Positions 43,456 to 51,831 of a stretch of DNA of 64,000 nt are shown here, in pieces. The notes under the pieces are model-generated. The model was given only the letters and a program-made list of their open reading frames with translations. It had not been told where the DNA came from and did not search any database. Numbering within the stretch: position 1 is the stretch's first letter; each line of letters begins with the position of its first letter. The position numbers and the translations under genes are program-made. The stretch comes from Paenibacillus sp. PK3_47 (GTDB lineage: Bacteria; Bacillota; Bacilli; Paenibacillales; Paenibacillaceae), in the NCBI RefSeq assembly GCF_023520895.1, contig NZ_CP026029.1, positions 3,162,001 to 3,226,000 of the forward strand, given 5' to 3'.

Positions 43456-44412
43456 ATGTCCGAGACAGCCAGAGAACCATCCCTTTCCGGCCTACTTAAT
43501 CAGTTTGAAGCTATTGGAGGCCCGGAAGAGTTCGGCCCAGAAGGCTTCGCCATTACTGTTGCGTTATGGCGGAAATCCAGCAAATTAGGCTGGCTGCAGA
43601 CCTTTCAAATGACTAATTCAGAGCTTCAGGTGCAGACGGGAATTGCTACCCGCAAAACACTGAATGTATATCGTTCCAAACTGGTAGAAGCCGGAATAAT
43701 TGCATACGAACCACCTCCCCGGGGGTCTTCAAGAGGAAGCTATACCATTTATTTTCAGCTTGTTGGATCGCCGAAACCTGTAACCTCAGGTAACAGGTTG
43801 GAGGAAGTAAGGCAGGAAGTTGTAACCGTAGGGAACCACTTTGGGACCAACTTTTCAGAAGTAGAGCCTCAAGTTGTAACCTCAGGTTACCACTTACCGA
43901 AAGCTGTAACCGTAGGGAACCACTTTCGGACCACTGTATTAAAAGATACTACTACTGTTACTCCTACTACTGGCGATTCGGAATTTTCTGATGACCCTGC
44001 GATAGGGGGAATGATCGCTATTTTAAATGCTTATTGCGAATTGAATTCTAAACTTGATTTTCATGTCAGACCGCGAGAGCGCGAAGCTATGGGTAAGATG
44101 GTCGCCGGGGGGATGCCGGTACCCTTTACCATCCGAACTATGGAGAGCCTGCTTCAGGCAAAGCGCGAACGGGAAGGCGGAAATTTCAAATACCCGACCA
44201 GCTTTTTATACTACGTGGACGGGATTGAAGAAGCTTGGCAAAACTCCCAAACTACCAGCCCGCCGATGGATGGAGTCGCCCCGGGGGAAATGCCAAGTCA
44301 TCAACCTAAGAAGACTAAGCAGCAGCGGGAGCTGGAAGAGCTCGATCGCATCATCGAGGAGGAGAAACGCCGTGAACAAAGCAGAGGTAGTTATGTTGGT
44401 CCGCACCATTAA
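43456..44412 (+). CDS. Phage replication initiator / DnaD-like protein
   Basis: 318 residues. The N-terminal winged helix (WLQTFQMTNSELQVQTGIATRKTLNVYRSKLVEAGII) matches phage replisome organisers. A linker contains repeated V-T-x-G-N-H peptides encoded by DNA iterons. The C-terminal part (IAILNAYCELNSKLDFHVRPREREAMGKMV) is a DnaD/DnaB-II-like helical region. It would open the phage origin and pass the helicase via the downstream loader. The last 41 bp overlap the loader gene. Confidence 0.75.
   Translation: MSETAREPSLSGLLNQFEAIGGPEEFGPEGFAITVALWRKSSKLGWLQTFQMTNSELQVQTGIATRKTLNVYRSKLVEAGIIAYEPPPRGSSRGSYTIYFQLVGSPKPVTSGNRLEEVRQEVVTVGNHFGTNFSEVEPQVVTSGYHLPKAVTVGNHFRTTVLKDTTTVTPTTGDSEFSDDPAIGGMIAILNAYCELNSKLDFHVRPREREAMGKMVAGGMPVPFTIRTMESLLQAKREREGGNFKYPTSFLYYVDGIEEAWQNSQTTSPPMDGVAPGEMPSHQPKKTKQQRELEELDRIIEEEKRREQSRGSYVGPHH
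43779..43925 (+). repeat. Iteron-like repeats inside the initiator gene (candidate origin)
   Basis: Four copies of TGTAACCKYAGGKAAC begin at 43779, 43821, 43875 and 43905. Three continue as CACTT. AT-rich DNA follows (43931-44050). Origins of lambda-type phages often sit in the initiator gene. Confidence 0.55.
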
Positions 44413-44710
44413 AGCCAACTACCCTGGATACGACATCAGTCTTGAGAACATCGACCGGCTTTGTCGCTACTTGCATGATTTTCCTTTTGAGACTGCAGCT
44501 GAGAACATACGGCAGCATATTTTGACAGAGCGTTTCGCTCCTAATGTTGCGGAGATCCGCGGCCGGCTCGGAGAACAACTGGAGCGGGAACGGATGCGAG
44601 ATCAGACAGCGGCATTATTTTTAGGGATGGACCAAGCCCAAGCGGCAGCAGTCCCACCGCCGCCAGGCTTGAAGGAGCGATTATATGCAAAACTCGGCAT
44701 TCGGCGTTGA
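44372..44710 (+). CDS. G39P-like helicase loader
   Basis: 112 residues from a GTG with GAGGAGGAG 8 bases upstream. The N-terminal 65 residues (MLVRTIKANYPGYDISLENID, HDFPFETAAENIRQHILTERFAPNVAEI) match the SPP1 G39P helicase loader/inhibitor pattern. A Pro-rich tail follows. It should deliver the next gene's DnaB-type helicase to the initiator-bound origin. It overlaps the initiator gene. Confidence 0.78.
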   Translation: MNKAEVVMLVRTIKANYPGYDISLENIDRLCRYLHDFPFETAAENIRQHILTERFAPNVAEIRGRLGEQLERERMRDQTAALFLGMDQAQAAAVPPPPGLKERLYAKLGIRR

Positions 44711-46091
44711 AATGCCCCACAGCCCGGAAGCAGAGGTTTCTGTTCTGGGTGCCATCTTAATTGACCAGGAAGGCGACGCATTAGAGTCAGCGTTGGAGCT
44801 GCCGGCAGAGGCCTTTTATAACCCAAGCAATCGATTTGTATTCGAAGCCGTGTTCGAACTGCATGAGGCTGGAGAACCGGTAGACGTAGTGACGATAGCT
44901 ACAAGGCTGGACCTTCAGAAGCGACTCGCTGAGGTCGGAGGGGTACAGTACCTTTCCCGGATTGCTGGAGCCGTTCCTACAGCGGCTAATGTGGATCATT
45001 ATGTTGGTGTCTTGAAGGATAAGCATATGCTGCGGGAGATTATTCGTTCTGGAGTCGAGCAGATACGCTTGGCTGTCGAGGGCGGTGAGGCAGCACCATC
45101 GATTGCAGCCATGCAGTTAGCAGCAGCAAAGCTTTCCGACCAGGCGGCTCCGAAACGGGAATTCAAGCGTGTTCGAGATGTGGCCATCGAGGTCTATGAG
45201 GACATGGAACATCGGGCAGTCACTAAAACGGATAGTGGCGTTACAGGTTTATCTTCCGGATTTACGGACCTGGACCGGTTAACCTCAGGATTTCAGCGGA
45301 GTGACCTGATTATAGTCGCAGCGCGGCCGTCCGTAGGGAAGACAGCTTTTGCTTTGAATATCGCTCAAAACGTAGCGGTGAGTTCAAAAGAGACTGTGGC
45401 CATCTTCAGTCTTGAGATGTCGGCTCCTCAGCTGGTGCAGCGAATGATCTGTGCTGAGGCGAATCTGGATGCCAATCATATGCGGACAGCTGATTTTGAA
45501 GAGGATGACTGGACGAAGGGAGCGGAGGCCATCGGACGTCTGGGTGAGAGTAATATCCTGATCGACGATTCTCCCACACTGACGGTCTACGAGATCCGGA
45601 ATAAATGCCGCCGCCTGAAAAAGCAAGAAGGGCTTGGGTTGATCGTGATCGATTACCTGCAGCTGATTTCCGGAACAGGTAAGCGGAGCGAGAACCGGCA
45701 GCAGGAAGTCTCTGAGATCTCCCGGACCCTGAAGCAGATCGCCAGAGAGCTGGACGTTCCGGTAATTGCCCTGTCTCAGCTCAGCCGCGGTGTAGAGCAG
45801 CGGCAAGACAAGCGGCCGATGCTCAGTGATCTACGAGAATCGGGCTCCATCGAGCAGGACGCAGACATTGTTGCCTTTTTGTATCGGGATGATTATTACG
45901 ACAAGGAAAGCGAAAAAAAGAACATCATCGAGATTATTATCGCCAAACAGCGGAACGGCCCACTCGGAATAGCAGAGTTGGTATTCCTGAAGCAATTTAA
46001 TAAATTTGCCAACTACGAGCGTGCTCATGCGAATCCATCACCGCCGCCCGCGGGGAATGTGAAGGACATGAACAAGCGCAAATGGGCGTAA
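44685..46091 (+). CDS. Replicative DNA helicase, DnaB family
   Basis: 468 residues. The N-terminal DnaB domain (MPHSPEAEVSVLGAILID) spans about 10-115. The RecA-like core has Walker A ARPSVGKTAFA near residue 210, Walker B LIVIDYLQL and the DnaB signature LSQLSRGVEQRQDKRP. AAGGAGCG precedes the ATG and it overlaps the loader by 26 bp. It unwinds DNA at the phage fork. Confidence 0.95.
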   Translation: MQNSAFGVEMPHSPEAEVSVLGAILIDQEGDALESALELPAEAFYNPSNRFVFEAVFELHEAGEPVDVVTIATRLDLQKRLAEVGGVQYLSRIAGAVPTAANVDHYVGVLKDKHMLREIIRSGVEQIRLAVEGGEAAPSIAAMQLAAAKLSDQAAPKREFKRVRDVAIEVYEDMEHRAVTKTDSGVTGLSSGFTDLDRLTSGFQRSDLIIVAARPSVGKTAFALNIAQNVAVSSKETVAIFSLEMSAPQLVQRMICAEANLDANHMRTADFEEDDWTKGAEAIGRLGESNILIDDSPTLTVYEIRNKCRRLKKQEGLGLIVIDYLQLISGTGKRSENRQQEVSEISRTLKQIARELDVPVIALSQLSRGVEQRQDKRPMLSDLRESGSIEQDADIVAFLYRDDYYDKESEKKNIIEIIIAKQRNGPLGIAELVFLKQFNKFANYERAHANPSPPPAGNVKDMNKRKWA

Positions 46092-46105
46092 GGGAGAAGA
46101 GCTGA

Positions 46106-46270
46106 ATGAAGCAGGGGAAGCGGCCAACCAGGAAGCAGAAAATGATGTTGGCAGGTCTTGAACGGGTAGACCCGAAAAGCTGGCTGATAGAGCGTGACAC
46201 ACCTGAAGAGCTGATCTTGGTTAGTCGTAAGACGGGGAAGCTCAAGAAGATCAAAAAAGGCGTTTCATGA
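46106..46270 (+). CDS. DUF6906-like small phage protein
   Basis: 54 residues beginning MKQGKRPTRKQKMMLAGLE and containing NPxNWL-like DPKSWLIERD. The pattern recalls the DUF6906 group (recall-based). Basic throughout. The stop overlaps the next start (ATGA). Confidence 0.65.
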   Translation: MKQGKRPTRKQKMMLAGLERVDPKSWLIERDTPEELILVSRKTGKLKKIKKGVS

Positions 46271-46470
46271 ACATGAGCGGACGCAATTACTGGCACGTAT
46301 ACAACTGGCTACGCCGGCATTATCTCGCAGCGGGTGCAGTGGTGGAGCGTGTGGACCTGCTGGCCGAGTTCGCGGATCTGGAGCCTGCGGAAGTTGACGA
46401 AGGCATTGCAGAATTTGAGCTTGCGATCGGCAAGCGGAAACGGGAGGCGGTACCGGATGGAACAGCCTAA
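46267..46470 (+). CDS. Hypothetical phage protein
   Basis: 67 residues, start overlapping the previous stop. N-terminal HVYNWLRRHYLAAGAVVERVD suggests a small helix-turn-helix or helical adaptor. No family recognised. The following ORF begins inside its 3' end. Confidence 0.6.
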   Translation: MNMSGRNYWHVYNWLRRHYLAAGAVVERVDLLAEFADLEPAEVDEGIAEFELAIGKRKREAVPDGTA

Positions 46471-46651
46471 GCGGAAAGTCATTGACCCTATTTACCAGCA
46501 GCGGCACTCCTTCACTGTTCGAGACGACAGTGGCCAGGTGGCCGGCATGGTATACGTGCTCGATCCCGGCATGCTACCACGCAAGCGGAAAAGGGGGCGG
46601 CGTAAGAGTGATAGAGTTTACGGTTCTAGGGGAGCCGGTCGCACAAGGTAG
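46457..46651 (+). CDS. Hypothetical phage protein
   Basis: 64 residues from MEQPKRKVIDPIYQQ, with GGGAGGCGG about 9 bases upstream. A beta segment is followed by a strongly basic tail (PRKRKRGRRKSDR). It overlaps both neighbours, as is common in this operon. No family recognised. Confidence 0.5.
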   Translation: MEQPKRKVIDPIYQQRHSFTVRDDSGQVAGMVYVLDPGMLPRKRKRGRRKSDRVYGSRGAGRTR

Positions 46652-47021
46652 GCCGAAATTTAGTACTGCCGGCGGCTTTCCGCGGGCATACGACCCGGCC
46701 AAGTCCCGGGATTATAAAGACTATGTTAGGCTGGCTGCGCGTGAGTTTGCTCCGGCAGCTCTGTTGGAGGGCGCTCTGGGGATCGCGGTGATTGCATACC
46801 GATCGACTCCGAAGAGCTTTAGTAAGAAAAAGGCTGCTGCCGCAGAGCGCGGAGAGATATTGCCTGTATCCAAACCGGACGCTGACAACTACCTGAAGGG
46901 CGTCAAGGACGCACTTAAGGGAATCATCTGGAAGGACGACAGCCAGGTCGTAGATGCATTTGTTAAGAAGCGGTACAGCTCGAAGCCGCGGATTGAGATA
47001 AAAATTAAGGAACTTCAATAA
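46608..47021 (+). CDS. rusA: RusA-type Holliday junction resolvase
   Basis: 137 residues from a GTG start (MIEFTVLGEPVAQGRPKF). The frame extends 42 codons upstream but overlaps the previous gene. RusA acidic catalytic residues are seen in KPDADNYLKGVKDAL and WKDDSQVV. It cuts four-way junctions made by RecT-driven recombination or replication before packaging. Confidence 0.9.
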   Translation: MIEFTVLGEPVAQGRPKFSTAGGFPRAYDPAKSRDYKDYVRLAAREFAPAALLEGALGIAVIAYRSTPKSFSKKKAAAAERGEILPVSKPDADNYLKGVKDALKGIIWKDDSQVVDAFVKKRYSSKPRIEIKIKELQ

Positions 47022-47043
47022 ACCCAGAGGGGACGGGATCGCA

Positions 47044-47883
47044 ATGATTAGGGATTATGCGAAATTTAGCGCGACGGTAGCAAAGGGCATTAAGGTCGGA
47101 GATACGGAGGTTGAAATTAAGCTGCTGCTTCCTCTGAAGGTTATGCAGGAGAATTTCCTGTTCCTCAGCAGTAATCAAGGAGAGAAGATCAATGTCTTCA
47201 TGGGAGATCCACAGGCCGCTTTTGACTTCGGCGAAGAGGATGGGGAGATCTACCGGGAAGTAACTGGCCGTCGTGTGACCACCGATGCCTCAGGGGTTGT
47301 TGTGGATGTTGAGAAGCGAGAGGGCGAAGATCCCAACCAAGGCACCTTGTTTGGTCAGGAGGGCGAAAGTAGCTCGGCTGGAGAGGGTGCAGAGACAGAA
47401 GGAAGGGCTGATACTGAACATGCTGATAGTCAGCCTGGGCAGCAGCAGGAGGGTGCAAACCCAGATACTGATCATGTGGATGGAGAACAGAACAATAGCC
47501 TGGAGCCGGAGTGGTTGAATGGCGAGGGTGCCGGCAGCGGGACGGACGGCGAAGGAGATAACCTTTCATCCGGAGACAACACTCTTACTGAAGTGTTGGG
47601 TGAAAACTCAGGTTCTGAAGGAGGCGGTGCTCCAGAAGAAGTGAGTAAGGAAGCTCTGGAAGCCTTTATTCTGACCAATCGGCCTGTTTACGATGATATC
47701 GAGATTAATGGCACGCCGATCTTGTTCCCAGAGCTGCTGCAGGAGCGGCTGGAGCTCAACAAGACCTGGAAGGAGATCGCCCAGGAGAAAGAAGTGAGCC
47801 CGTCTGTACTATCTGCTAAATGGGGCGCCTACAAAAAGCGGGTCGAAAGAAAAATGATAAAGGATGGCGGGGGAGCAGCGTAA
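47044..47883 (+). CDS. Phage protein with acidic low-complexity linker
   Basis: 279 residues. About 1-100 form a beta-rich domain (KFSATVAKGIKVGDTEVEIK). About 100-205 is Glu/Gly/Ser/Asp-rich and probably disordered. The last 70 residues end in a helix-turn-helix-like LNKTWKEIAQEKEVSPSVLSAKWGAY. Its stop codon sits in the loop of a GAGCAGC/GCTGCTC hairpin (47873-47890). Function unknown. Confidence 0.6.
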   Translation: MIRDYAKFSATVAKGIKVGDTEVEIKLLLPLKVMQENFLFLSSNQGEKINVFMGDPQAAFDFGEEDGEIYREVTGRRVTTDASGVVVDVEKREGEDPNQGTLFGQEGESSSAGEGAETEGRADTEHADSQPGQQQEGANPDTDHVDGEQNNSLEPEWLNGEGAGSGTDGEGDNLSSGDNTLTEVLGENSGSEGGGAPEEVSKEALEAFILTNRPVYDDIEINGTPILFPELLQERLELNKTWKEIAQEKEVSPSVLSAKWGAYKKRVERKMIKDGGGAA

Positions 47884-47912
47884 GCTGCTCTTCTCCTTAA
47901 GGAGGAGTCCAT

Positions 47913-48344
47913 ATGAAGGAAAAGATTCAATCGGCACTGGCCAATCTGGAGCCGCAGCTGAAGCGGGCAACTAAATTAATAGAAGATGCGGAGAACGAGG
48001 GTATCTATGGTGAAACACCGGACGAGCAGTATCTCCGTTCAATGAACCACAAGATTGGAGACAAACTGGATGACGCCCGCCGGTTACTCCGTCAAGTCAA
48101 TGCTCCGATTATTGAGGAAGGGGTGCTCTGGAAAAACGCTGCTGGCCGGTACGAATTGCCGAGTGGAGATTGTTTCACCTCAGGCTCTTCGATAGAGTTT
48201 CTTCACACCTATTCCGACGGCGAGAAAGTCTGGGTATATTCCAGTGTCGAGCATAATGGCAAAGATTATTACATTGTAGCCAATCCTAAACTTTCAATGG
48301 GAGGACTGCGGGTGAGGGTAAAACAACTACCAATGTGGGATTGA
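47913..48344 (+). CDS. DUF5348-like phage protein
   Basis: 143 residues. An N-terminal helical hairpin (about 1-65) is followed by a small beta domain (GRYELPSGDCFTSGSSIEFL) resembling DUF5348 (recall-based). AAGGAGGAG precedes the ATG. It lies before the Dam-type methylase gene. No catalytic motif seen. Confidence 0.6.
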   Translation: MKEKIQSALANLEPQLKRATKLIEDAENEGIYGETPDEQYLRSMNHKIGDKLDDARRLLRQVNAPIIEEGVLWKNAAGRYELPSGDCFTSGSSIEFLHTYSDGEKVWVYSSVEHNGKDYYIVANPKLSMGGLRVRVKQLPMWD

Positions 48345-48422
48345 ACGGTCAACTTAAAATATCAGGCTCCATTACGTGGCACCAATGGCATGTTGAAGGA
48401 ACAATAGAACGGAGGCAGTGTA

Positions 48423-49226
48423 TTGAAAGTCCCACGTATCTTGCATTATCCCGGAAGTAAGTGGAGCATGGCTGAATGGATTATTAATCATATGCCTCCA
48501 CATACAACCTATCTGGAGCCGTACTTTGGTAGTGGTGCTGTACTGTTCAACAAACAGCCTGCTACCCTGGAGACAATTAATGATATCAGCGGTGACGTGG
48601 TGAACCTTTTCCGGATTATCCGTGAACAGCCAGATGATTTGATCCGAGTGATGCAATGGACCCCATACGCTCGGGACGAATACGTGTCGGCTCATGAGCA
48701 GAGTGAGCTCCCTCTTGAACAAGCACGGCGCTTCCTGGTTCGTTGTTGGCAAAGCATCCGAGTTAAGACCGGCAGCATATCTGGCTGGCGCTGCCGAGCA
48801 ACGTCAGATGATGCTTACCGGGTTCAGCAGTGGAACGATCTTCCAGGGAACATCGCCTCGGTAGCAGGGCGGCTAAAGAACGTACAGATTGAAAACCGTC
48901 CAGCCCTGCAGGTGATTGGCCGCTATAACCACCCTGATGTCCTGATATACGCCGATCCTCCATATTTACAGACAGGGCGCAACGGAGCCATCTACGAGAA
49001 TGAAATGAGTGTAGAAGATCATGCGGAGCTACTGGACGGGCTGTTGGCGCATACTGGCCCGGCCATCCTAAGCGGATATGATAGCCTTCTTTATAATACA
49101 AGGCTCGCTGATTGGCGACGAGAGGAACGTCAGCAGATTATTGAAGCAGGAAAGAGCAGGACGGAAGTCTTATGGATCAATCCTGTGGCAGCCGGGCAGG
49201 TTGGGCAGCTTGTTTGGAATTTATGA
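48423..49226 (+). CDS. DNA adenine methylase, Dam/D12 class
   Basis: 267 residues, TTG start with GGAGGCAG upstream. The alpha-class order is visible: LHYPGSKWSMAEWI binds the target strand, EPYFGSGAVLF is the SAM motif and ADPPYLQTGRNG is the catalytic DPPY. It puts a methyl group on adenine N6. As an orphan in a phage it probably protects phage DNA from host restriction or marks it for packaging. Confidence 0.92.
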   Translation: MKVPRILHYPGSKWSMAEWIINHMPPHTTYLEPYFGSGAVLFNKQPATLETINDISGDVVNLFRIIREQPDDLIRVMQWTPYARDEYVSAHEQSELPLEQARRFLVRCWQSIRVKTGSISGWRCRATSDDAYRVQQWNDLPGNIASVAGRLKNVQIENRPALQVIGRYNHPDVLIYADPPYLQTGRNGAIYENEMSVEDHAELLDGLLAHTGPAILSGYDSLLYNTRLADWRREERQQIIEAGKSRTEVLWINPVAAGQVGQLVWNL

Positions 49227-49240
49227 AGGGAGGTACAGTC

Positions 49241-49561
49241 ATGACAAGCAGGATGTTGACGAATCGCCAGTCCGAGACACTTGAATTGATAAAAGGTTTC
49301 ATAGATCAGAATGGTTATGCTCCGTCGGTTTCTGAATTAACCAACCTTTTGGGGATAAAGTCCCGCTCCACCGCTCACTCACTTGTTAGGCAGCTTATTA
49401 GGAAAGGGTATCTTACTAAGACAGATAAAGAGGTCCGGACGCTTCGAGTAGTGAGGGAAGATTCGTTAAAGTCATATGAGGCTTTGCGTGAAGAAAACGC
49501 GCGGTTGCTGCAGCAGAATGCGGAGTTGCGGAAAAAGCTTGAGGGCTTTGAGAACCGATAA
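49241..49561 (+). CDS. LexA-type HTH protein without protease domain
   Basis: 106 residues from MTSRMLTNRQ, with GGGAGGTACAG upstream. The N-terminal 65 residues match the LexA DNA-binding domain (TLELIKGFIDQNGYAPSVSEL, SRSTAHSLVRQLIRKGYL). A leucine-rich coiled coil follows instead of the S24 protease. It may compete with LexA or act as a constitutive phage regulator. Confidence 0.8.
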   Translation: MTSRMLTNRQSETLELIKGFIDQNGYAPSVSELTNLLGIKSRSTAHSLVRQLIRKGYLTKTDKEVRTLRVVREDSLKSYEALREENARLLQQNAELRKKLEGFENR

Positions 49562-49569
49562 TATGTAAA

Positions 49570-49599
49570 GACCCCCATATCCTTGGCCGGGCGGGGGTC
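49570..49599. terminator. Weak hairpin after the LexA-like gene
   Basis: GACCCCC (49570-49576) pairs with GGGGGTC (49593-49599). There is no T-run downstream on the plus strand, so at most an attenuator. Confidence 0.35.
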
Positions 49600-49645
49600 C
49601 AATCTTGTACCTTCATTCGAATTATACCACGAGTGAGGGATTATC

Positions 49646-50119
49646 ATGGGGAAAAGCGATAAATTAACAATACAACTGGCTTTTGACATCCTCCCGATCG
49701 ACGAAAAAGAGACCCGTCGCCGGGTAGAAGAATATTTGGAGACGGTTCGTGTGTATCGTCAGATCGGATTTGTGCGGCGTCAGGCTGCACTCACGGCCAG
49801 CCCAGAGCCTCGGTACCATGGATCAACGAATGTGATTAGCCGGACGACGGAGAATATAGCGATATGGAATACAGACAGGGAGGTAGAGCTGGAGAGGCGG
49901 TCTAAGCTGTTGGATCTTGCTATGGGAAGACTAAAGAAGGCTGAGCGAGAGATTATCCAGCTAAGGTACTTGGAATATGAGGAAGAATATGATTCAATTC
50001 TTTGCGGGCAACTGGGTATGAGCGAGCGGAAGTATCGACGGGTGAAGTCAAGGGCTATATACTTACTGGCATGTGCGTTAGGAATTGAAGTTCTTATTTA
50101 TGAAGAAACACCAGTTTGA
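49646..50119 (+). CDS. ArpU-family late transcription regulator
   Basis: 157 residues. The sigma-70 region 4-like C-terminus (LKKAEREIIQLRYLEYEEEYDS, GMSERKYRRVKSRAIYLLA) with a helical N-terminus is the ArpU/phage late-control layout. It usually turns on packaging, head and lysis genes, which begin downstream here. A strong terminator overlaps its 3' end, which isolates it from the accessory block. Confidence 0.85.
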   Translation: MGKSDKLTIQLAFDILPIDEKETRRRVEEYLETVRVYRQIGFVRRQAALTASPEPRYHGSTNVISRTTENIAIWNTDREVELERRSKLLDLAMGRLKKAEREIIQLRYLEYEEEYDSILCGQLGMSERKYRRVKSRAIYLLACALGIEVLIYEETPV

Positions 50120-50137
50120 ATAACTGGTGTTTTTTTG
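50106..50137 (+). terminator. Intrinsic terminator after the ArpU gene
   Basis: AACACCAGTT pairs with AACTGGTGTT around TGAAT, then a T-run. The stop codon of the ArpU gene lies in the stem-loop. Confidence 0.9.
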
Positions 50138-50152
50138 TTCTTGTAGAAAATA

Positions 50153-50180
50153 ATTCCCAATAGTAAAATATTCCTATAGT
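50153..50180 (+). promoter_or_regulatory. Promoter-like motif of the ASCH/GNAT module
   Basis: TATTCCTATAGT (50169-50180) lies 32 bp before the P-loop gene start, with a related ATTCCCAATAGT (50153-50164). The same 12-mer occurs at 54891-54902 before another orphan gene. TATAGT is a fair -10, and no sigma-A -35 is seen. Confidence 0.55.
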
Positions 50181-50212
50181 TTATTTCGTGATCTTCAGAA
50201 AGGAAGGGAATT

Positions 50213-50743
50213 GTGAGGAATATTGTATTTTTAGGAGGTATTCATGGAGTCGGAAAGAGTTTTTTGACTGAGGAAATTTCCACTCAACTGGGTATCAGGA
50301 GCTATTCAGCAAGCAAGTTAATATCAATGTTAAATGAAAAAGGATTCACCACAAATAAATATATCGATTCGATTGATACTAACCAAAATCAACTTATAGA
50401 TTCAATAAAAATAAATACAGATGACGCTGAATCATTTTTACTAGATGGCCACTTTTGCTTACTGAATACTAATGGAGAAGTCGAAAAAATTCCCAATACT
50501 ACTTTTCTAGCCATGTGTCCGAGAGCAATTGTGGTCTTGTTCGATTCAATTGACAGTATAAAGAAAAAATTAGAAACAAGAGACGCTATTAAATATGAAT
50601 ACGATTTTCTTGAGAAATTTCAGAGTGCTGAAATAGCTTATGCCAAGGAAATTTCAAACTTGTTAGAAGTACCATTATTGTTGTTTAATTCCTCAACTGA
50701 TGATGTGTCAAATTTAAATGTTTTTTTAGAGAAGTATCTGTAA
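50213..50743 (+). CDS. Small P-loop ATP-binding protein (kinase-like)
   Basis: 176 residues, GTG start with AGAAAGGAAGGG upstream. Walker A is GGIHGVGKS near residue 8. A dGNK/adenylate-kinase-like layout is suggested by FLLDGHFCLL (Walker B-like) and CPRAIVVLFDSID. Strongly AT-rich unlike the genes before 50,100, a sign of separate origin. It is followed 41 bp later by the GNAT-ASCH gene. Nucleotide or nucleic-acid phosphorylation is a guess. Confidence 0.72.
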   Translation: MRNIVFLGGIHGVGKSFLTEEISTQLGIRSYSASKLISMLNEKGFTTNKYIDSIDTNQNQLIDSIKINTDDAESFLLDGHFCLLNTNGEVEKIPNTTFLAMCPRAIVVLFDSIDSIKKKLETRDAIKYEYDFLEKFQSAEIAYAKEISNLLEVPLLLFNSSTDDVSNLNVFLEKYL

Positions 50744-50784
50744 CCAAATGTATTCCCATGAACCATTCAAAGGAGATGAGTTTT

Positions 50785-51831
50785 ATGAGTAGGAATAGAG
50801 AGTATGATTTTATTAAAGTCAAAAAATTTAAAGATATTAACCTTGATGATGTCTTTTTTGACAGTCTTAAATCAGATTATCCCGGTTTTGAAGATTGGTT
50901 TTATAGGAAAAGCGAGGAAAATGCGTTTATATTTGAAAATGACGATGAGACAATAATAGCTTTTATGTATTTGAAAATTGAAGACGAGGCAGTAGTTGAT
51001 GTTGAGCCTAATTTAAGAGCTGAAAGAAGACTGAAAATTGGTACTATGAAGATTAATTCACATGGGACAAGAATGGGTGAGAGATTTATTAAGAAGGCTC
51101 TTGATTACGCGATGAAGTATGACTGTAACGAGTTGTATGTTACAATTTTCGAAAAACATGCTGGATTAATAAGGATTTTTGAAAAATATGGATTTAGCCA
51201 TCATGGAAATAAAGTAGGTAGTGAAGAGCGGGTTTACAGAAAAAGTTTTGGCAGTATTACTGGAGACGTATTGATAGATTATCCTCAAATAAATAAGGAG
51301 AAAAATAAGTTCATATTGGGAATATATCCAGAATTTCATACGCGTCTTTTTCCAGATTCTATTCTTAATAATGAGAGCTTTGATGTCATTGAAGATGTAT
51401 CTTATACCAATAGCATACATAAGGTGTATCTTTCGGGAAATCCTGTTACTATTATGAGACCTGGTGATATAGTAGTAATATACCGTACAACTGATAGACC
51501 TGGCCAAGCTAGATTTCGTTCAGTAGCAACTTCAATTTGTGTGGTAGAAGAAGTTCGTAGAATTAGGAACTTTGGGGACGTTGGCGAATTTTTATCTTAC
51601 TGCAAACCTTATAGCGTATATACAGAGGAAGAATTGTTAACTCAGTTTGAAATAAAGAAATATGTGATTAAAATGACTTATAATTTGGCTTTGACAAGAA
51701 GACTTACTAATGGACTACTGAGAGATCTTGAAATTGATTCACATTACTGGGGATTTTTCAGACTTGAAGATGCAGGGTTTGATAAAATACTTGAATATGG
51801 TGGTGCCAATGAACGTTTTGTTATCAATTAA
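50785..51831 (+). CDS. GNAT acetyltransferase fused to an ASCH/PUA-like domain
   Basis: 348 residues from MSRNREYDFIKVKKF, with AAAGGAGATG upstream. The ATG 27 bp earlier lacks a site. About 1-145 is a GNAT fold: acetyl-CoA motif GTRMGERFIKKAL, then LYVTIFEKHAGLIRIFEKYGF as motif B. About 160-345 is a beta-barrel region (YPEFHTRLFPDSIL, IMRPGDIVVIYRTTD, WGFFRLEDAGF) resembling ASCH/EVE/PUA-like RNA or modified-base binders. AT-rich. It overlaps the stand-alone ASCH gene by 23 bp. Confidence 0.75.
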   Translation: MSRNREYDFIKVKKFKDINLDDVFFDSLKSDYPGFEDWFYRKSEENAFIFENDDETIIAFMYLKIEDEAVVDVEPNLRAERRLKIGTMKINSHGTRMGERFIKKALDYAMKYDCNELYVTIFEKHAGLIRIFEKYGFSHHGNKVGSEERVYRKSFGSITGDVLIDYPQINKEKNKFILGIYPEFHTRLFPDSILNNESFDVIEDVSYTNSIHKVYLSGNPVTIMRPGDIVVIYRTTDRPGQARFRSVATSICVVEEVRRIRNFGDVGEFLSYCKPYSVYTEEELLTQFEIKKYVIKMTYNLALTRRLTNGLLRDLEIDSHYWGFFRLEDAGFDKILEYGGANERFVIN

